The notes: generated from the sequence alone by a model not told the origin. Positions 15,163 through 22,720 are shown, counted from the stretch's first letter. The stretch is 37,001 nucleotides of DNA from Syntrophorhabdales bacterium (GCA_018052995.1 JAGPMK010000020.1:1-37001), one strand, 5' to 3'. A program made the numbers and translations.

Positions 15163-15832
15163 CATAACCCCTCTGTTTAATGTATCCCAGAATCTTCTCC
15201 AAGACGCCATCTATGTCAAGATTGGTAGTATCTATACAGACAGCACCTTCTGGTATGGTAAGGGGCGCAATCTCTCTCTGGGAGTCATCCCTGTCCCTTG
15301 CCTCCATCTCTTTTTGAACTGCGCTAAGTTGTGCTATCATGCCCTTCTCTGATAACTCGAGAAATCTCCTCCTTGCCCTTTCGCTGCCTGCAGCATCGAG
15401 GTAAAATTTAATATCTGCATGGGGAAAGACAACACTCCCGGTGTCCCTTCCCTCTATGACAACGCCACCGTTTCTTCCAATCTCTCTTTGTTTTTCTGTG
15501 AGAAATTCCCTTACCTTTCTATTTTGCGAGAGCCTTGATGCGAGCATAGAGATCTCTGGCATCCTTATGTCCCCACTTATGTCTTCCCCTTCCAGAAAAA
15601 CCTCTGTTTTATCCCTAAAGTTGAAGTCTATCCTCAGATTATTGAGAAATTCATCCAAGCCAGGATCCTCTGGTCTTGATATATTATGCCTACCCGCAGC
15701 GCAGGCAATACCCCTATACATGGCACCTGTATCAATATAGATATAACCGAGTTTCTCTGCCAGGAGCCTCGCGATAGTGCTCTTTCCTGCACCACTTGGG
15801 CCATCTATTGTAATTATCAATCCCTTCTTCAT
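15149..15832 (-). CDS. cmk: Cytidylate kinase
   Basis: A 227-aa kinase that phosphorylates CMP and dCMP. It has the P-loop GPSGAGKST at residues 11-19, IDTGAMYRG and the VIEGRDTGSVVFP motif that contacts the nucleotide, followed by the RARRRF lid region. Length and order are normal for bacterial Cmk. A GGAAGG ribosome site precedes the ATG. It is the first gene of the overlapping cmk-ispH-rpsA group, about 136 bases after hisC; that gap holds nothing I can support beyond a weak inverted repeat. Confidence 0.96.
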   Translation of the reverse strand: MKKGLIITIDGPSGAGKSTIARLLAEKLGYIYIDTGAMYRGIACAAGRHNISRPEDPGLDEFLNNLRIDFNFRDKTEVFLEGEDISGDIRMPEISMLASRLSQNRKVREFLTEKQREIGRNGGVVIEGRDTGSVVFPHADIKFYLDAAGSERARRRFLELSEKGMIAQLSAVQKEMEARDRDDSQREIAPLTIPEGAVCIDTTNLDIDGVLEKILGYIKQRGYDGGY

Positions 15833-15968
15833 ATCCTTCCTTGAAAAACAGATTATAGACTAAAGAGAGTAGACCTTAAATCTATATTTCTTACCAGATC
15901 TAAAAATAACAAGTTAATTTTTGTGTCCTTGTTGAGCCAAACCCTTAGAACCTGTCTCCTTTCAAAAC

Positions 15969-17039
15969 TCAGGCGTTAATAATCCTCCTCAATGCCTCTA
16001 TAAATCTTATATTCTCATCCATCTTGCCTATGGTTACCCTCACATATTCGGGTAGGCTATAGGCACCCATCCATCTCACAAGCATACCCTCCTCAAGAAG
16101 TCTTTTGGTTATCTCTCCTGCCTCTTTTCCAAGCCTTATAAGGATAAAATTTGCCTCTGTGGGGATAAATTCTAGGCGGAGTTCCCTTAAGACATTATAA
16201 TAAAATGCCTTGCCAATCTTGTTGTTTTCAAGGACTGCGTTGAGAAAACCTGTATCCATTAATGCCGCCTCTGCAGCAACAAGGGCAATATTGTTAATGC
16301 TAAAGGGTTGCCTTGTCCTCTCAAGATAGGATATCAGGGTTACGCCTCCTAAACAATATCCGATTCTGAGTCCTGCCAGTGCATAGGCCTTAGAGAATGT
16401 CCTTAAGATGAGGACAGGGTGGCTATCTATAAACCTTACAGAATCAGGAAAATTAATGTCCTCTGCGAACTCAGCATATGCCTCATCCACAGCCACAAGG
16501 ATATGAGGGGGCAGATCCCCTAAAAAACCTTTAAATTCTTCCTCTCTGAAGATCGTGCCGGTGGGGTTCAGTGGGTTATTCAAAAATATCACCCTTGTCC
16601 TTTCATCTACTGCACCCCTTATTGCTTTAAGGTCTGTTCTCATATCCCTTAGAGGCACCTTGACCACATCATAGGCAAAAACCCTCGAGGCTATGTTATA
16701 ATATGCAAATGCAGGGTCGGTTATTATAATCCTGTCTCTTCCTCTCACCCTTGCTATCTTTAGGACCATCTCTATAATCTCATCAGAGCCATTACCAAGG
16801 ACAACATGCCCGCCCGTAATGCCAAATCTTTTCCCTATCATTTCCCTTAATCCTGATTCACTACCAGGATATCTTGTTATACTGAATAGGGTATCAAGTA
16901 TGGCGTTTAATACCCTCGGTGAGGGTGGAAAGGGATTTTCATTTGATGCAAGCCTCACCAGACTATCATCCCCGCCATATTTTGTTGCCCGAGGGTAATA
17001 AGGTATATCCTTTATGTCACTATCGATCTCAAACCTCAT
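15969..17039 (-). CDS. hisC: Histidinol-phosphate aminotransferase
   Basis: A 356-aa fold-type I PLP enzyme. It shows the RLASNENPFPPSP start motif, LGNGSDEII, NNPLNPTGT, DEAYAEF and the PLP lysine in RTFSKAYALAGLRIGY, all typical of HisC. The reaction is transamination of imidazole acetol phosphate in histidine synthesis, although HisC-like enzymes can also act on aromatic amino acids. A GTG at 17042 and an ATG at 17039 are both possible; neither has an ideal ribosome site and I prefer ATG. The upstream PHP phosphatase gene ends at the same point, which suggests the two act in one pathway. Confidence 0.92.
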   Translation of the reverse strand: MRFEIDSDIKDIPYYPRATKYGGDDSLVRLASNENPFPPSPRVLNAILDTLFSITRYPGSESGLREMIGKRFGITGGHVVLGNGSDEIIEMVLKIARVRGRDRIIITDPAFAYYNIASRVFAYDVVKVPLRDMRTDLKAIRGAVDERTRVIFLNNPLNPTGTIFREEEFKGFLGDLPPHILVAVDEAYAEFAEDINFPDSVRFIDSHPVLILRTFSKAYALAGLRIGYCLGGVTLISYLERTRQPFSINNIALVAAEAALMDTGFLNAVLENNKIGKAFYYNVLRELRLEFIPTEANFILIRLGKEAGEITKRLLEEGMLVRWMGAYSLPEYVRVTIGKMDENIRFIEALRRIINA

Positions 17040-17041
17040 CA

Positions 17042-17695
17042 CTATCTTTTTATAACCCTCCTGACCATGTCCTCGGCATTATTCTGTAAGATGTAAAAAT
17101 CCTCTGTGGTAAGCCCTGCCCCCCTTACAATCCTCATCCCCTCCTCATCGGTTATGAGGTCTGATGGGCTATGGGAATCTGTATCGAGGATAAGCCTTGC
17201 CCCTGTCTTTCTTGCCACCGCTGCTACATGACCATTGGTAAGGGAATGACCCTTTCTTGCACTTATCTCAATAAGGACACCGTTGAGGGTAGCCAGTGCC
17301 ATATCCTCCTCACATATAAGCCCAGGATGCGCCAGGATATCTGCCCCACCCTCTATTGCCTGTCTGTTTGTCCCCTCTTCTACGGGCTCAGCAATAGTTT
17401 CTCCATGGACAACCACGTAGTATATACCCAATTTTCTTGCCTCTTTTATCATATCCTTTATAAGGGTAGGGGGGACATGCGTCAGCTCCACACCAGGGAG
17501 GATCATGATATCATCATAGGCACCTAGCCTCTCTGTAAGCCTTAGGATCGAAGAGGCTACAGACTCAATATTTGTTCCATCCACATGATCTGAGATCCCT
17601 ATAATCTTGTATCCCTTTACCTTTGCCCTCCTTGCCAGTTCAGAGGGCAACAACTCACCATCACTGAGTAAAGAGTGTGTATGTAGGTCAATCAT
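17042..17695 (-). CDS. PHP-domain phosphoesterase, histidinol-phosphatase-like
   Basis: A 217-aa PHP protein that begins MIDLHTHSLLSDGELLPSEL (HxH metal motif, residues 4-6) and continues with GISDHVDGTN, PGVELTHVP, VVHGET, ILAHPG and DTDSHSP, covering the usual metal ligands. The PHP family includes histidinol phosphatase (HisK type), nucleotide phosphatases and polymerase-associated domains. Adjacency to hisC, the preceding step of histidine synthesis, makes histidinol-phosphate phosphatase a reasonable guess, but at 217 residues it is shorter than classical HisK. AGGAAGAG precedes the ATG. Confidence 0.82.
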   Translation of the reverse strand: MIDLHTHSLLSDGELLPSELARRAKVKGYKIIGISDHVDGTNIESVASSILRLTERLGAYDDIMILPGVELTHVPPTLIKDMIKEARKLGIYYVVVHGETIAEPVEEGTNRQAIEGGADILAHPGLICEEDMALATLNGVLIEISARKGHSLTNGHVAAVARKTGARLILDTDSHSPSDLITDEEGMRIVRGAGLTTEDFYILQNNAEDMVRRVIKR

Positions 17696-17709
17696 CTCTT
17701 CCTATGGTC

Positions 17710-18207
17710 TCACATCTTGTATTTACCAAAATCATCAGAAGAGAGGTTTTCCAATATATCCTCCCACTCATTGCTGTCTGTAACTACCTTGTCCCCTTTT
17801 GTAGAAACCTCTACCTTGGATGACCTCTTGATTACACTCTCTTCAACAAAAATAGGGGCGCCTGTCCTTATGGCAATGGCTATGGCATCGCTGGGACGGG
17901 AGTCTATGGTAAGCCTCTTATCATTTACATTCATGTGAATCAATGCATAGTAGGTGTTGTCTCTTAGGTCATTCACCTCTATCTTTACTATCGTAACGCC
18001 AAGGGTATCAAGGATGTTCTTTATAAGATCGTGCGTCATGGGCCTTGGTGTCTGTATGTTCTCAAGGGCAGTGGCAATGCTCGATGCCTCAAGAAGCCCT
18101 ATCCATATAGGGAGCACATCCTTATCCTCGAGGTCCTTAAGGAGCACTATAGGTGTATTGGTAAAAGGGTCTACTGTTATCCCTGCAACCTTCATCTCCT
18201 TTAACAT
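17710..18207 (-). CDS. Bifunctional nuclease family protein (DUF151)
   Basis: A 165-aa protein that begins KVAGITVDPFTNTPIVLLKD and contains LPIWIG, the EASSIATALE helix and LTIDSRPSDAIAIAIRTGAPIF, the signature of the DUF151/BFN fold. Members have been reported to have RNase and DNase activity, but the cellular role is unclear. An AGGAGG lies about 9 bases before the ATG. It sits 24 bases after miaB and 14 bases before the PHP gene, so it belongs to the same transcript. Confidence 0.92.
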   Translation of the reverse strand: MLKEMKVAGITVDPFTNTPIVLLKDLEDKDVLPIWIGLLEASSIATALENIQTPRPMTHDLIKNILDTLGVTIVKIEVNDLRDNTYYALIHMNVNDKRLTIDSRPSDAIAIAIRTGAPIFVEESVIKRSSKVEVSTKGDKVVTDSNEWEDILENLSSDDFGKYKM

Positions 18208-18231
18208 ATTATTTCATACCTCCTTTCATGG

Positions 18232-19533
18232 TCATATCCTCTCTCCCCTCAGGGAATTGGCATAACCCTTTAATACCTTCACCTTCACCAATCTGCCTAT
18301 CATCTGAAGGTCTCCCCTAAAATTAACAATCCTGTTGTGTCTTGTCCGCCCCGTCAGGTCATCCCTAGAGTTTTTACTCCCTCCTTCAACAAGGACATCA
18401 AATACCATGCCCTCTGTTGCCTGATTTTTCTTCAGCGTAATATCCCTCTGGATAGCCTGCAGATAAGCAAGTCTCTTGAATGCCTCATCCCTTGGGACCT
18501 CGCCTTCAAACTCTGATGCAGCAGTATTCTTTCTTTTTGAATAGGCAAAGGAGAATATGCCATCGAATTCCACTTTCTTTACAAGCCCCACTGTCTCCAT
18601 AAAGGCATCTGCATCCTCACCTGGAAACCCGACAATACAGTCTGCTGTAATGGCAATATCTGGACATGCCCCCTTAAGTTTTTCTATCTTATCCATATAT
18701 TCAGAGATGTTGTATCCCCTATTCATGAGACTGAGGATCCTGTCTGATCCTGACTGGAATGGCAGGTGTATCTGTTCACAGAGTTTATCGAGCCCACCAA
18801 AACAATCTATAAGCTCATCGGATAAATCCTTTGGATGGGATGTAACAAACCTTATACGCTCAATCCCTTCAATCTCATTGATTTTTTCCAGTAGTCCAGG
18901 AAAAGACAGGTCATCACTGCCCTTGTTATAGGAATTTACATTCTGTCCCAGAAGAACTATCTCTTTTATGCCTTTTCTTGCAAGATTCTCTACCTCTGCA
19001 AGGATATCACTGCTATCCCTGCTCATCTCCCTTCCCCTCACATAAGGGACAATGCAATAGGTGCAGAAATTGTTGCAGCCCTTCATTATGGTCACATATG
19101 CCCTGATACTGCCCTGACACGGTTCAGGCTTTAAAAAAAGTGGGGCTGCACAGCCATTATCAGAGAAGTCAGAGAAGAATTCACCCCTGCCTGAATGGTT
19201 TACAGCATCTACTATGGCATGGATACCCGATGGGCCAAGGGCAAAATCAATAAAAGGAAGTTTTTCCTTGAGCATCTCCTTTTCCTGCTGGGCAATACAT
19301 CCTGTGACCCCAAGGATAACACCTTTTTTATCCCTCAGCCTTTTAAGTCTTCCTGCGAGGCTAAAGAATTTCTGTTCTGCCTTTTCTCTCACAGAGCAGG
19401 TATTCACAATGACCAGGTCTGCATCATTTGCCCCAGTGGCTGGGGTAAAACCATTGATTCGGAGAAGATGCGACATCTTCTCCGAATCATGTTCATTCAT
19501 CTGACATCCGAATGTCTCTATATAAAACCTCAT
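18232..19533 (-). CDS. miaB: tRNA-2-methylthio-N6-dimethylallyladenosine synthase
   Basis: A 433-aa radical-SAM methylthiotransferase that modifies A37 of tRNAs. The N-terminal UPF0004 domain has FGCQMNEHD (C10), VNTCSVREKA (C46) and VTGCIAQQ (C79), the auxiliary [4Fe-4S] ligands. The radical SAM motif is GCNNFCTYCIVPYVRGRE (CxxxCxxC). A TRAM domain ends the protein. The length is normal. GGAAGGACG precedes the ATG. A perfect 16-bp inverted repeat lies inside codons 15-26 (see separate entry). Confidence 0.96.
   Translation of the reverse strand: MRFYIETFGCQMNEHDSEKMSHLLRINGFTPATGANDADLVIVNTCSVREKAEQKFFSLAGRLKRLRDKKGVILGVTGCIAQQEKEMLKEKLPFIDFALGPSGIHAIVDAVNHSGRGEFFSDFSDNGCAAPLFLKPEPCQGSIRAYVTIMKGCNNFCTYCIVPYVRGREMSRDSSDILAEVENLARKGIKEIVLLGQNVNSYNKGSDDLSFPGLLEKINEIEGIERIRFVTSHPKDLSDELIDCFGGLDKLCEQIHLPFQSGSDRILSLMNRGYNISEYMDKIEKLKGACPDIAITADCIVGFPGEDADAFMETVGLVKKVEFDGIFSFAYSKRKNTAASEFEGEVPRDEAFKRLAYLQAIQRDITLKKNQATEGMVFDVLVEGGSKNSRDDLTGRTRHNRIVNFRGDLQMIGRLVKVKVLKGYANSLRGERI
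19455..19489. repeat. Perfect 16-bp inverted repeat inside the 5' end of miaB
   Basis: TGATTCGGAGAAGATG (19455-19470) and its exact complement (19474-19489) are separated only by CGA. In the miaB mRNA this forms a 16-bp hairpin with a 3-nt loop beginning about 44 bases after the start codon. It encodes HDSEKMSHLLRI, which fits the normal MiaB sequence, so it is not an insertion. Confidence 0.85.
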
Positions 19534-19576
19534 CGTCCTTCCAGATTCTAAAGATCTAAAGATCTCTAAATAACCT

Positions 19577-20680
19577 TTATTTTCCCTTTACCTTGAATTT
19601 CGGGTCGAGTTTCTTCATCTTCTCCACGATCCCACCATATTCAAGCTCAGAATAGGGGAGCATTGCCATGCCTGAGAAGCCCTGCTGCCTTAATTCTGTT
19701 GCCTTTCTTGATACATTTGCCCTTACGTAATCCCAGTATGGATGGTCGAATGCATCTGCTGGCTCGGTAAGCTTGCCATTGTGGACACAGAATGCCATGC
19801 ATGCCACAACAGGGGGGCCATCAAAATATGAGACCGGTGAATTCATCTTAACAGGCATAAGTGGTCCTGTATGGCTACCCCTCATAAAGCCAGCCACATA
19901 ATGACCTATGTTGAATGGTGCGAGGACCTCTCCTGTTGCCGGGAATGCACCCTGGACACGGACAAGCATCACCGGGTCATCCTTGCCTGTGTATTTGCCT
20001 GCAATATTATGGAGCCTTGTTGTGCTCACTGCTGCGGCTATCTCGCCTGTGCCCCTTGAATATATAGACTCTATAACAAATCTCTCGTTATCTCTGAGAA
20101 GCGCTGCTATATCATAGAGGTCCTCAGGGGTATGGAGTTCAATCACCCTATCACCCTCTGTATAATCCACATCCATTATATGGAAGGTAAAACCTTTTTC
20201 CATGTTTGGTGAAAGGATAAGACCTGAGTTATACATGGGGTCTGCAAAACCGAGAAAGAGGGGAAGGTTATATGCGCCTGGGTCGGTCTTATCAGCGGCA
20301 AAGAAAAGAAAGGGCTCATTTGGTCTCTCCTCGATCTCCATCTCTGCAACAGCAGGGCCCATACCCTTTACATTGCCTGAGAAGGCATCCTTCAGGAGAT
20401 CCTGGCCTGCGCCATAAAGACCCTGTTCCTTGGCAATGGCAGTGCCTGCAACAAAGGCATCCCATGCAAGCTTATGGATGTCCTCGCTACCTACACCCCT
20501 TGTGTGGGCAAAAAGTATGGCCACATCATCGCCTGTGTGGGATACAAAAAAATCATGGACAAGCCCCTTACCCTTATCCTCGATGTATTCCGCTACCCTC
20601 TTAATCAGTCTCTGGCTTGGCCTGATATGCCCACCGATACTCCCAATGTCTGCCTTGATAACTGAAATCGTTGTTTTCAT
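19577..20680 (-). CDS. fbp: Fructose-1,6-bisphosphate aldolase/phosphatase, archaeal type
   Basis: A 367-aa protein that matches the bifunctional FBP aldolase/phosphatase (class V FBPase) along its whole length: MKTTISVIKADIGSIGGHIRPS, FVSHTGDDVAILFAH, GAGQDLLKDAFSGNVKGMGP, FFAADKTDPGAYNLPL, FGDP-like ADPMYN, and GPLMPVKMNSPVSYFDGPP. The enzyme joins the triose phosphates and removes one phosphate, making gluconeogenesis unidirectional. It is common in archaea and deep-branching or autotrophic bacteria and rarer elsewhere. A GAGGAGGG ribosome site lies inside the end of surE, and the ATGA overlap shows translational coupling. Confidence 0.95.
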   Translation of the reverse strand: MKTTISVIKADIGSIGGHIRPSQRLIKRVAEYIEDKGKGLVHDFFVSHTGDDVAILFAHTRGVGSEDIHKLAWDAFVAGTAIAKEQGLYGAGQDLLKDAFSGNVKGMGPAVAEMEIEERPNEPFLFFAADKTDPGAYNLPLFLGFADPMYNSGLILSPNMEKGFTFHIMDVDYTEGDRVIELHTPEDLYDIAALLRDNERFVIESIYSRGTGEIAAAVSTTRLHNIAGKYTGKDDPVMLVRVQGAFPATGEVLAPFNIGHYVAGFMRGSHTGPLMPVKMNSPVSYFDGPPVVACMAFCVHNGKLTEPADAFDHPYWDYVRANVSRKATELRQQGFSGMAMLPYSELEYGGIVEKMKKLDPKFKVKGK

Positions 20681-21429
20681 AAAACCCTCCTCAATATTTT
20701 TTTTAATACATCTATAAAATCAATACCTGTTGCGTCAAGCCCCAGAGGTGTAACAGAGACATAACCATTCTCTACTGCAAAAAAATCAGTCCCCTCTTCA
20801 TTGTGATACCTGTCACTATTTCCGCCTATCCAGTAATATTTTTTTCCTCTTGGGTCAACCCTCTCTGTTATTATATCATTATATATCCTTTTTCCAAGCT
20901 TTGTCACCATAAAACCCTTTACCCTGTCATATGGCATATTGGGGATATTGATATTCAAAAATATCTCTTCAAAGGGTATGTCTTTGCCCTCCATGACCAC
21001 CATTATCCTTTTGATTAAGGATGCGGCATCATTAAAATAAAAATTATCCCTTGCTGCAATAGATACTGCCATAGAGGGAATCCCTAAAAACGCACCCTCC
21101 TTTGCTGCTGCCACTGTCCCTGAATAATTAATATCCTGACCCATGTTAGGACCTCTATTAATACCTGATATTACAAGGTCAGGCCTCCCTGGAAGGATCT
21201 TATAAACAGCAAGAAGAATACAGTCTGCAGGTGTCCCGTTTGTAGTATATGTATCCTCAGATATCTCTTTTATCCTTAAGGGCTTATGAAGGGTTACGGC
21301 ATGCCCTATACAGGTTCTCTCTTTTTCAGGTGCTACTGTGTATACTAAATGTTCTCTTTTGAGATTTTCTTTTAGACGAATCAGCCCTTCAGAATAGATA
21401 CCATCATCGTTAGATAAAAGGATAAGCAA
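20677..21429 (-). CDS. surE: 5'/3'-nucleotidase SurE
   Basis: A 250-aa survival-protein-type phosphatase that removes phosphate from nucleoside monophosphates. It has LLSNDDGIYSEGL with the metal-binding DD, VAPEKERTCIGHAVTL, TNGTPADCI, SGINRGPNMGQDINYSGTVAAAKEG and GIPSMAVS, all diagnostic. I place the start at TTG 21429, because GGTGA lies 5 bases before it and it yields the family N-terminus MLILLSNDDG. An ATG at 21444 adds five residues but has no ribosome site. It overlaps the fbp start by 4 bases. Confidence 0.94.
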   Translation of the reverse strand: MLILLSNDDGIYSEGLIRLKENLKREHLVYTVAPEKERTCIGHAVTLHKPLRIKEISEDTYTTNGTPADCILLAVYKILPGRPDLVISGINRGPNMGQDINYSGTVAAAKEGAFLGIPSMAVSIAARDNFYFNDAASLIKRIMVVMEGKDIPFEEIFLNINIPNMPYDRVKGFMVTKLGKRIYNDIITERVDPRGKKYYWIGGNSDRYHNEEGTDFFAVENGYVSVTPLGLDATGIDFIDVLKKILRRVL

Positions 21430-21484
21430 TGTTTCACCATGCAAAAACAGTGGATAAGGTTATCTTTGTGTAAAAATTATTAAA

Positions 21485-21560
21485 TCGGGGCGACGGGATT
21501 TGAACCTGCGACCTCTTGCACCCCAAGCAAGTGCGCTAAACCATGCTGCGCTACGCCCCG
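21485..21560 (-). tRNA. tRNA-Pro (anticodon GGG)
   Basis: On the minus strand the 76-nt sequence begins CGGGGCGTAGCGC and ends GTCGCCCCGA. Acceptor arms CGGGGCG/CGCCCCG pair, the D stem is GCGC/GCGC, and the anticodon stem CTTGC/GCAAG closes a seven-base loop TTGGGGT with anticodon GGG, reading CCC/CCU proline codons. The T arm contains GGTTCGAATCC. The 3' CCA is not encoded. Some + strand reading frames cross this region but are not genes. Confidence 0.97.
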
Positions 21561-21570
21561 AATTAGTAAA

Positions 21571-21599
21571 ATTTTACAGGATATTTTCTCAAATGTCTA
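21571..21599 (-). promoter_or_regulatory. Candidate promoter of tRNA-Pro
   Basis: On the minus strand TAGACA (21599-21594, 5/6 match) is followed after 17 bases by TAAAAT (21576-21571, 5/6 match). The predicted start is a few bases before the mature tRNA 5' end at 21560. Confidence 0.55.
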
Positions 21600-21634
21600 T
21601 ATGTTTTGTTAAGACGTTAGCAAAAGATCCTGTG

Positions 21635-21659
21635 CTAAACCCTCTTATAGGGGATTTAG
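21635..21659. other. Bulged hairpin in the tRNA-Pro/panB intergenic region
   Basis: CTAAA-CCCT (21635-21643) can pair with AGGG and TTTAG (21649-21652 and 21655-21659), leaving a GA bulge and a CTTAT loop. It lies upstream of both divergent promoters as I place them, so it would be transcribed only from another start. No function can be given. Confidence 0.3.
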
Positions 21660-21745
21660 GCTCGCCCAATGGTTTCTATAAATTTTGCAATCCCATAAAA
21701 CCCACAGATTTTTTTATAAGGGCATTATTTTTAAAGAAAAAATTA

Positions 21746-21774
21746 TTGACAAAGCCTGTGGGCTCTGATTCAAT
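21746..21774 (+). promoter_or_regulatory. Candidate sigma-70 promoter of panBCD
   Basis: TTGACA (21746-21751) and TTCAAT (21769-21774, 4/6) are separated by 17 bases. The start would be near 21781, immediately before the pan-like hairpin at 21786. Part of a 7-bp inverted repeat (CCCACAG 21701-21707, CTGTGGG 21756-21762) overlaps the spacer and might be an operator. Confidence 0.55.
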
Positions 21775-21785
21775 ATTTACATATA

Positions 21786-21815
21786 CCGCTTGGATCCACA
21801 ACTGGACCGAGACGG
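21786..21815 (+). ncRNA. pan-motif-like RNA hairpin upstream of panB
   Basis: Read 5' to 3', CCG, CUUGG, bulged A (21794), UCCA, a CAAC loop (21799-21802), UGGA, CCGAG, bulged A (21812), CGG form a 12-bp hairpin with exactly two single bulged adenosines, one on each strand. The pan motif is known as a conserved RNA upstream of pantothenate genes in Firmicutes, Chloroflexi and deltaproteobacteria and is described as a stem with two conserved bulged adenosines. The position directly before panBCD fits. I matched it by description, not by a covariance model. Only one hairpin is seen within the presumed transcript, whereas pan motifs are often paired. Confidence 0.65.
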
Positions 21816-21826
21816 AAGGAGATTTT

Positions 21827-21898
21827 ATGATAAATAGCCTTCTGAATTGTGTTCAGAAGGTTTTTTTATTAAGGGGCGAGGTAAGATGGAGAGAATAA
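21827..21898 (+). CDS. Possible 23-codon leader peptide overlapping the panB terminator
   Basis: GGAAGGAG (21814-21821) is an excellent ribosome site placed 5 bases before an ATG at 21827. The frame encodes MINSLLNCVQKVFLLRGEVR plus three residues and stops at 21898, just inside panB. The terminator hairpin lies within this frame, so ribosomes on it would melt the terminator. It contains four Leu and three Val codons. It may be real, or the purine-rich site may serve only as the antiterminator strand. Confidence 0.3.
   Translation: MINSLLNCVQKVFLLRGEVRWRE
21838..21867 (+). terminator. Intrinsic terminator in the panB leader (attenuator)
   Basis: CCTTCTGAA (21838-21846) and TTCAGAAGG (21852-21860) form a perfect 9-bp stem with a 5-base loop, followed directly by seven T (21861-21867). 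It lies between the promoter and the panB start at 21886, so it must act as an attenuator. CGGAAGG at 21813-21819, which includes the 3' foot of the pan-like hairpin, can pair with CCTTCTG (21838-21844) as a competing antiterminator. Confidence 0.85.
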
Positions 21899-22680
21899 CA
21901 GCTCCGGTAATAAGGGAAAAAAAGGCAGGAGACAAGATTACAATGCTTACTGCCTATGACTTTATATTCGCCGGCATATTGGATAAAGAGGGTATAGAGA
22001 TAATACTTGTGGGGGACTCTGTGGGAACCACACTCCTCGGATACCCAAACACAATCCCTGTCACAATAGAAGAGATGATACATCACACAAAGGCGGTTGT
22101 AAGAGGCACAAAAAATGCCCTTGTTGTTATAGATATGCCATTTATGTCCTATCAGGAGGGTATTGAACAGGCAAAACGCAATGCAGGGAGGATGATGAAG
22201 GAAACCCTGGCAGGGGCAGTCAAACTCGAGGGCGGTGTGCATATGAAGGATACTATAAAGGCCCTTACTGATATTGATATCCCTGTCATGGGGCATGTAG
22301 GGCTTACACCCCAGTCTATCCACAGGATGGGTGGCTATAAGGTGCAGGGAAAGGGCAAGGATGCAGAGAGGCTTATAGATGATGCCAAGGCTGTTGAAGA
22401 GGCAGGCGCATTCTCTATTGTCCTTGAGTGCGTCCCCAGGGGGCTTGCAAAAGAGATAACAGGGATGTTGAAAATCCCCACAATCGGTATTGGTGCTGGA
22501 CCTGACTGCGATGGACAGGTTCTTGTTATCTATGATCTTTTAGGGCTCTCTGGTGATTTCAGGCCCAAATTTGTAAAAAGATACATCGACCTGAAGGAAG
22601 ATATTACAAAGGCCGTTAGGTCATATATATATGAGGTAAAAAGAGGTGTATTTCCTGATGATAATCACTCTTTTCACTGA
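21886..22680 (+). CDS. panB: 3-methyl-2-oxobutanoate hydroxymethyltransferase
   Basis: A 264-aa enzyme that makes ketopantoate from 2-oxoisovalerate and methylene-tetrahydrofolate, the first committed step of pantothenate and CoA synthesis. It shows KITMLTAYDF, the metal- and substrate-binding VGDSVGTTLLGYPNTIPVT, KLEGG and GHVGLTPQS, and IGIGAGPDCDGQVLV. The frame is open to 21847, but GAGG 5 bases before the ATG at 21886 and the family N-terminus fix the start there. The long form would begin inside the terminator. First gene of panBCD, under the leader switch described separately. Confidence 0.96.
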   Translation: MERITAPVIREKKAGDKITMLTAYDFIFAGILDKEGIEIILVGDSVGTTLLGYPNTIPVTIEEMIHHTKAVVRGTKNALVVIDMPFMSYQEGIEQAKRNAGRMMKETLAGAVKLEGGVHMKDTIKALTDIDIPVMGHVGLTPQSIHRMGGYKVQGKGKDAERLIDDAKAVEEAGAFSIVLECVPRGLAKEITGMLKIPTIGIGAGPDCDGQVLVIYDLLGLSGDFRPKFVKRYIDLKEDITKAVRSYIYEVKRGVFPDDNHSFH

Positions 22681-22720
22681 TATATTCCATAGATAGGTTT
22701 AGGGTTACAGGAAATCTTTG

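Noticed and set aside
14341-15210. Long start of ispH at 15210
   Set aside because: It would overlap cmk by 62 bases and add residues that the family lacks; the ribosome site favours 15162.
20272-20717. + strand frames opposite fbp and surE
   Set aside because: The minus-strand proteins match their families over full length, so these are by-products.
21500-21898. 132-codon + strand frame starting inside tRNA-Pro
   Set aside because: It begins in a tRNA gene and crosses a promoter, hairpin and terminator. Only its last 23 codons have a ribosome site and are listed as a possible leader peptide.
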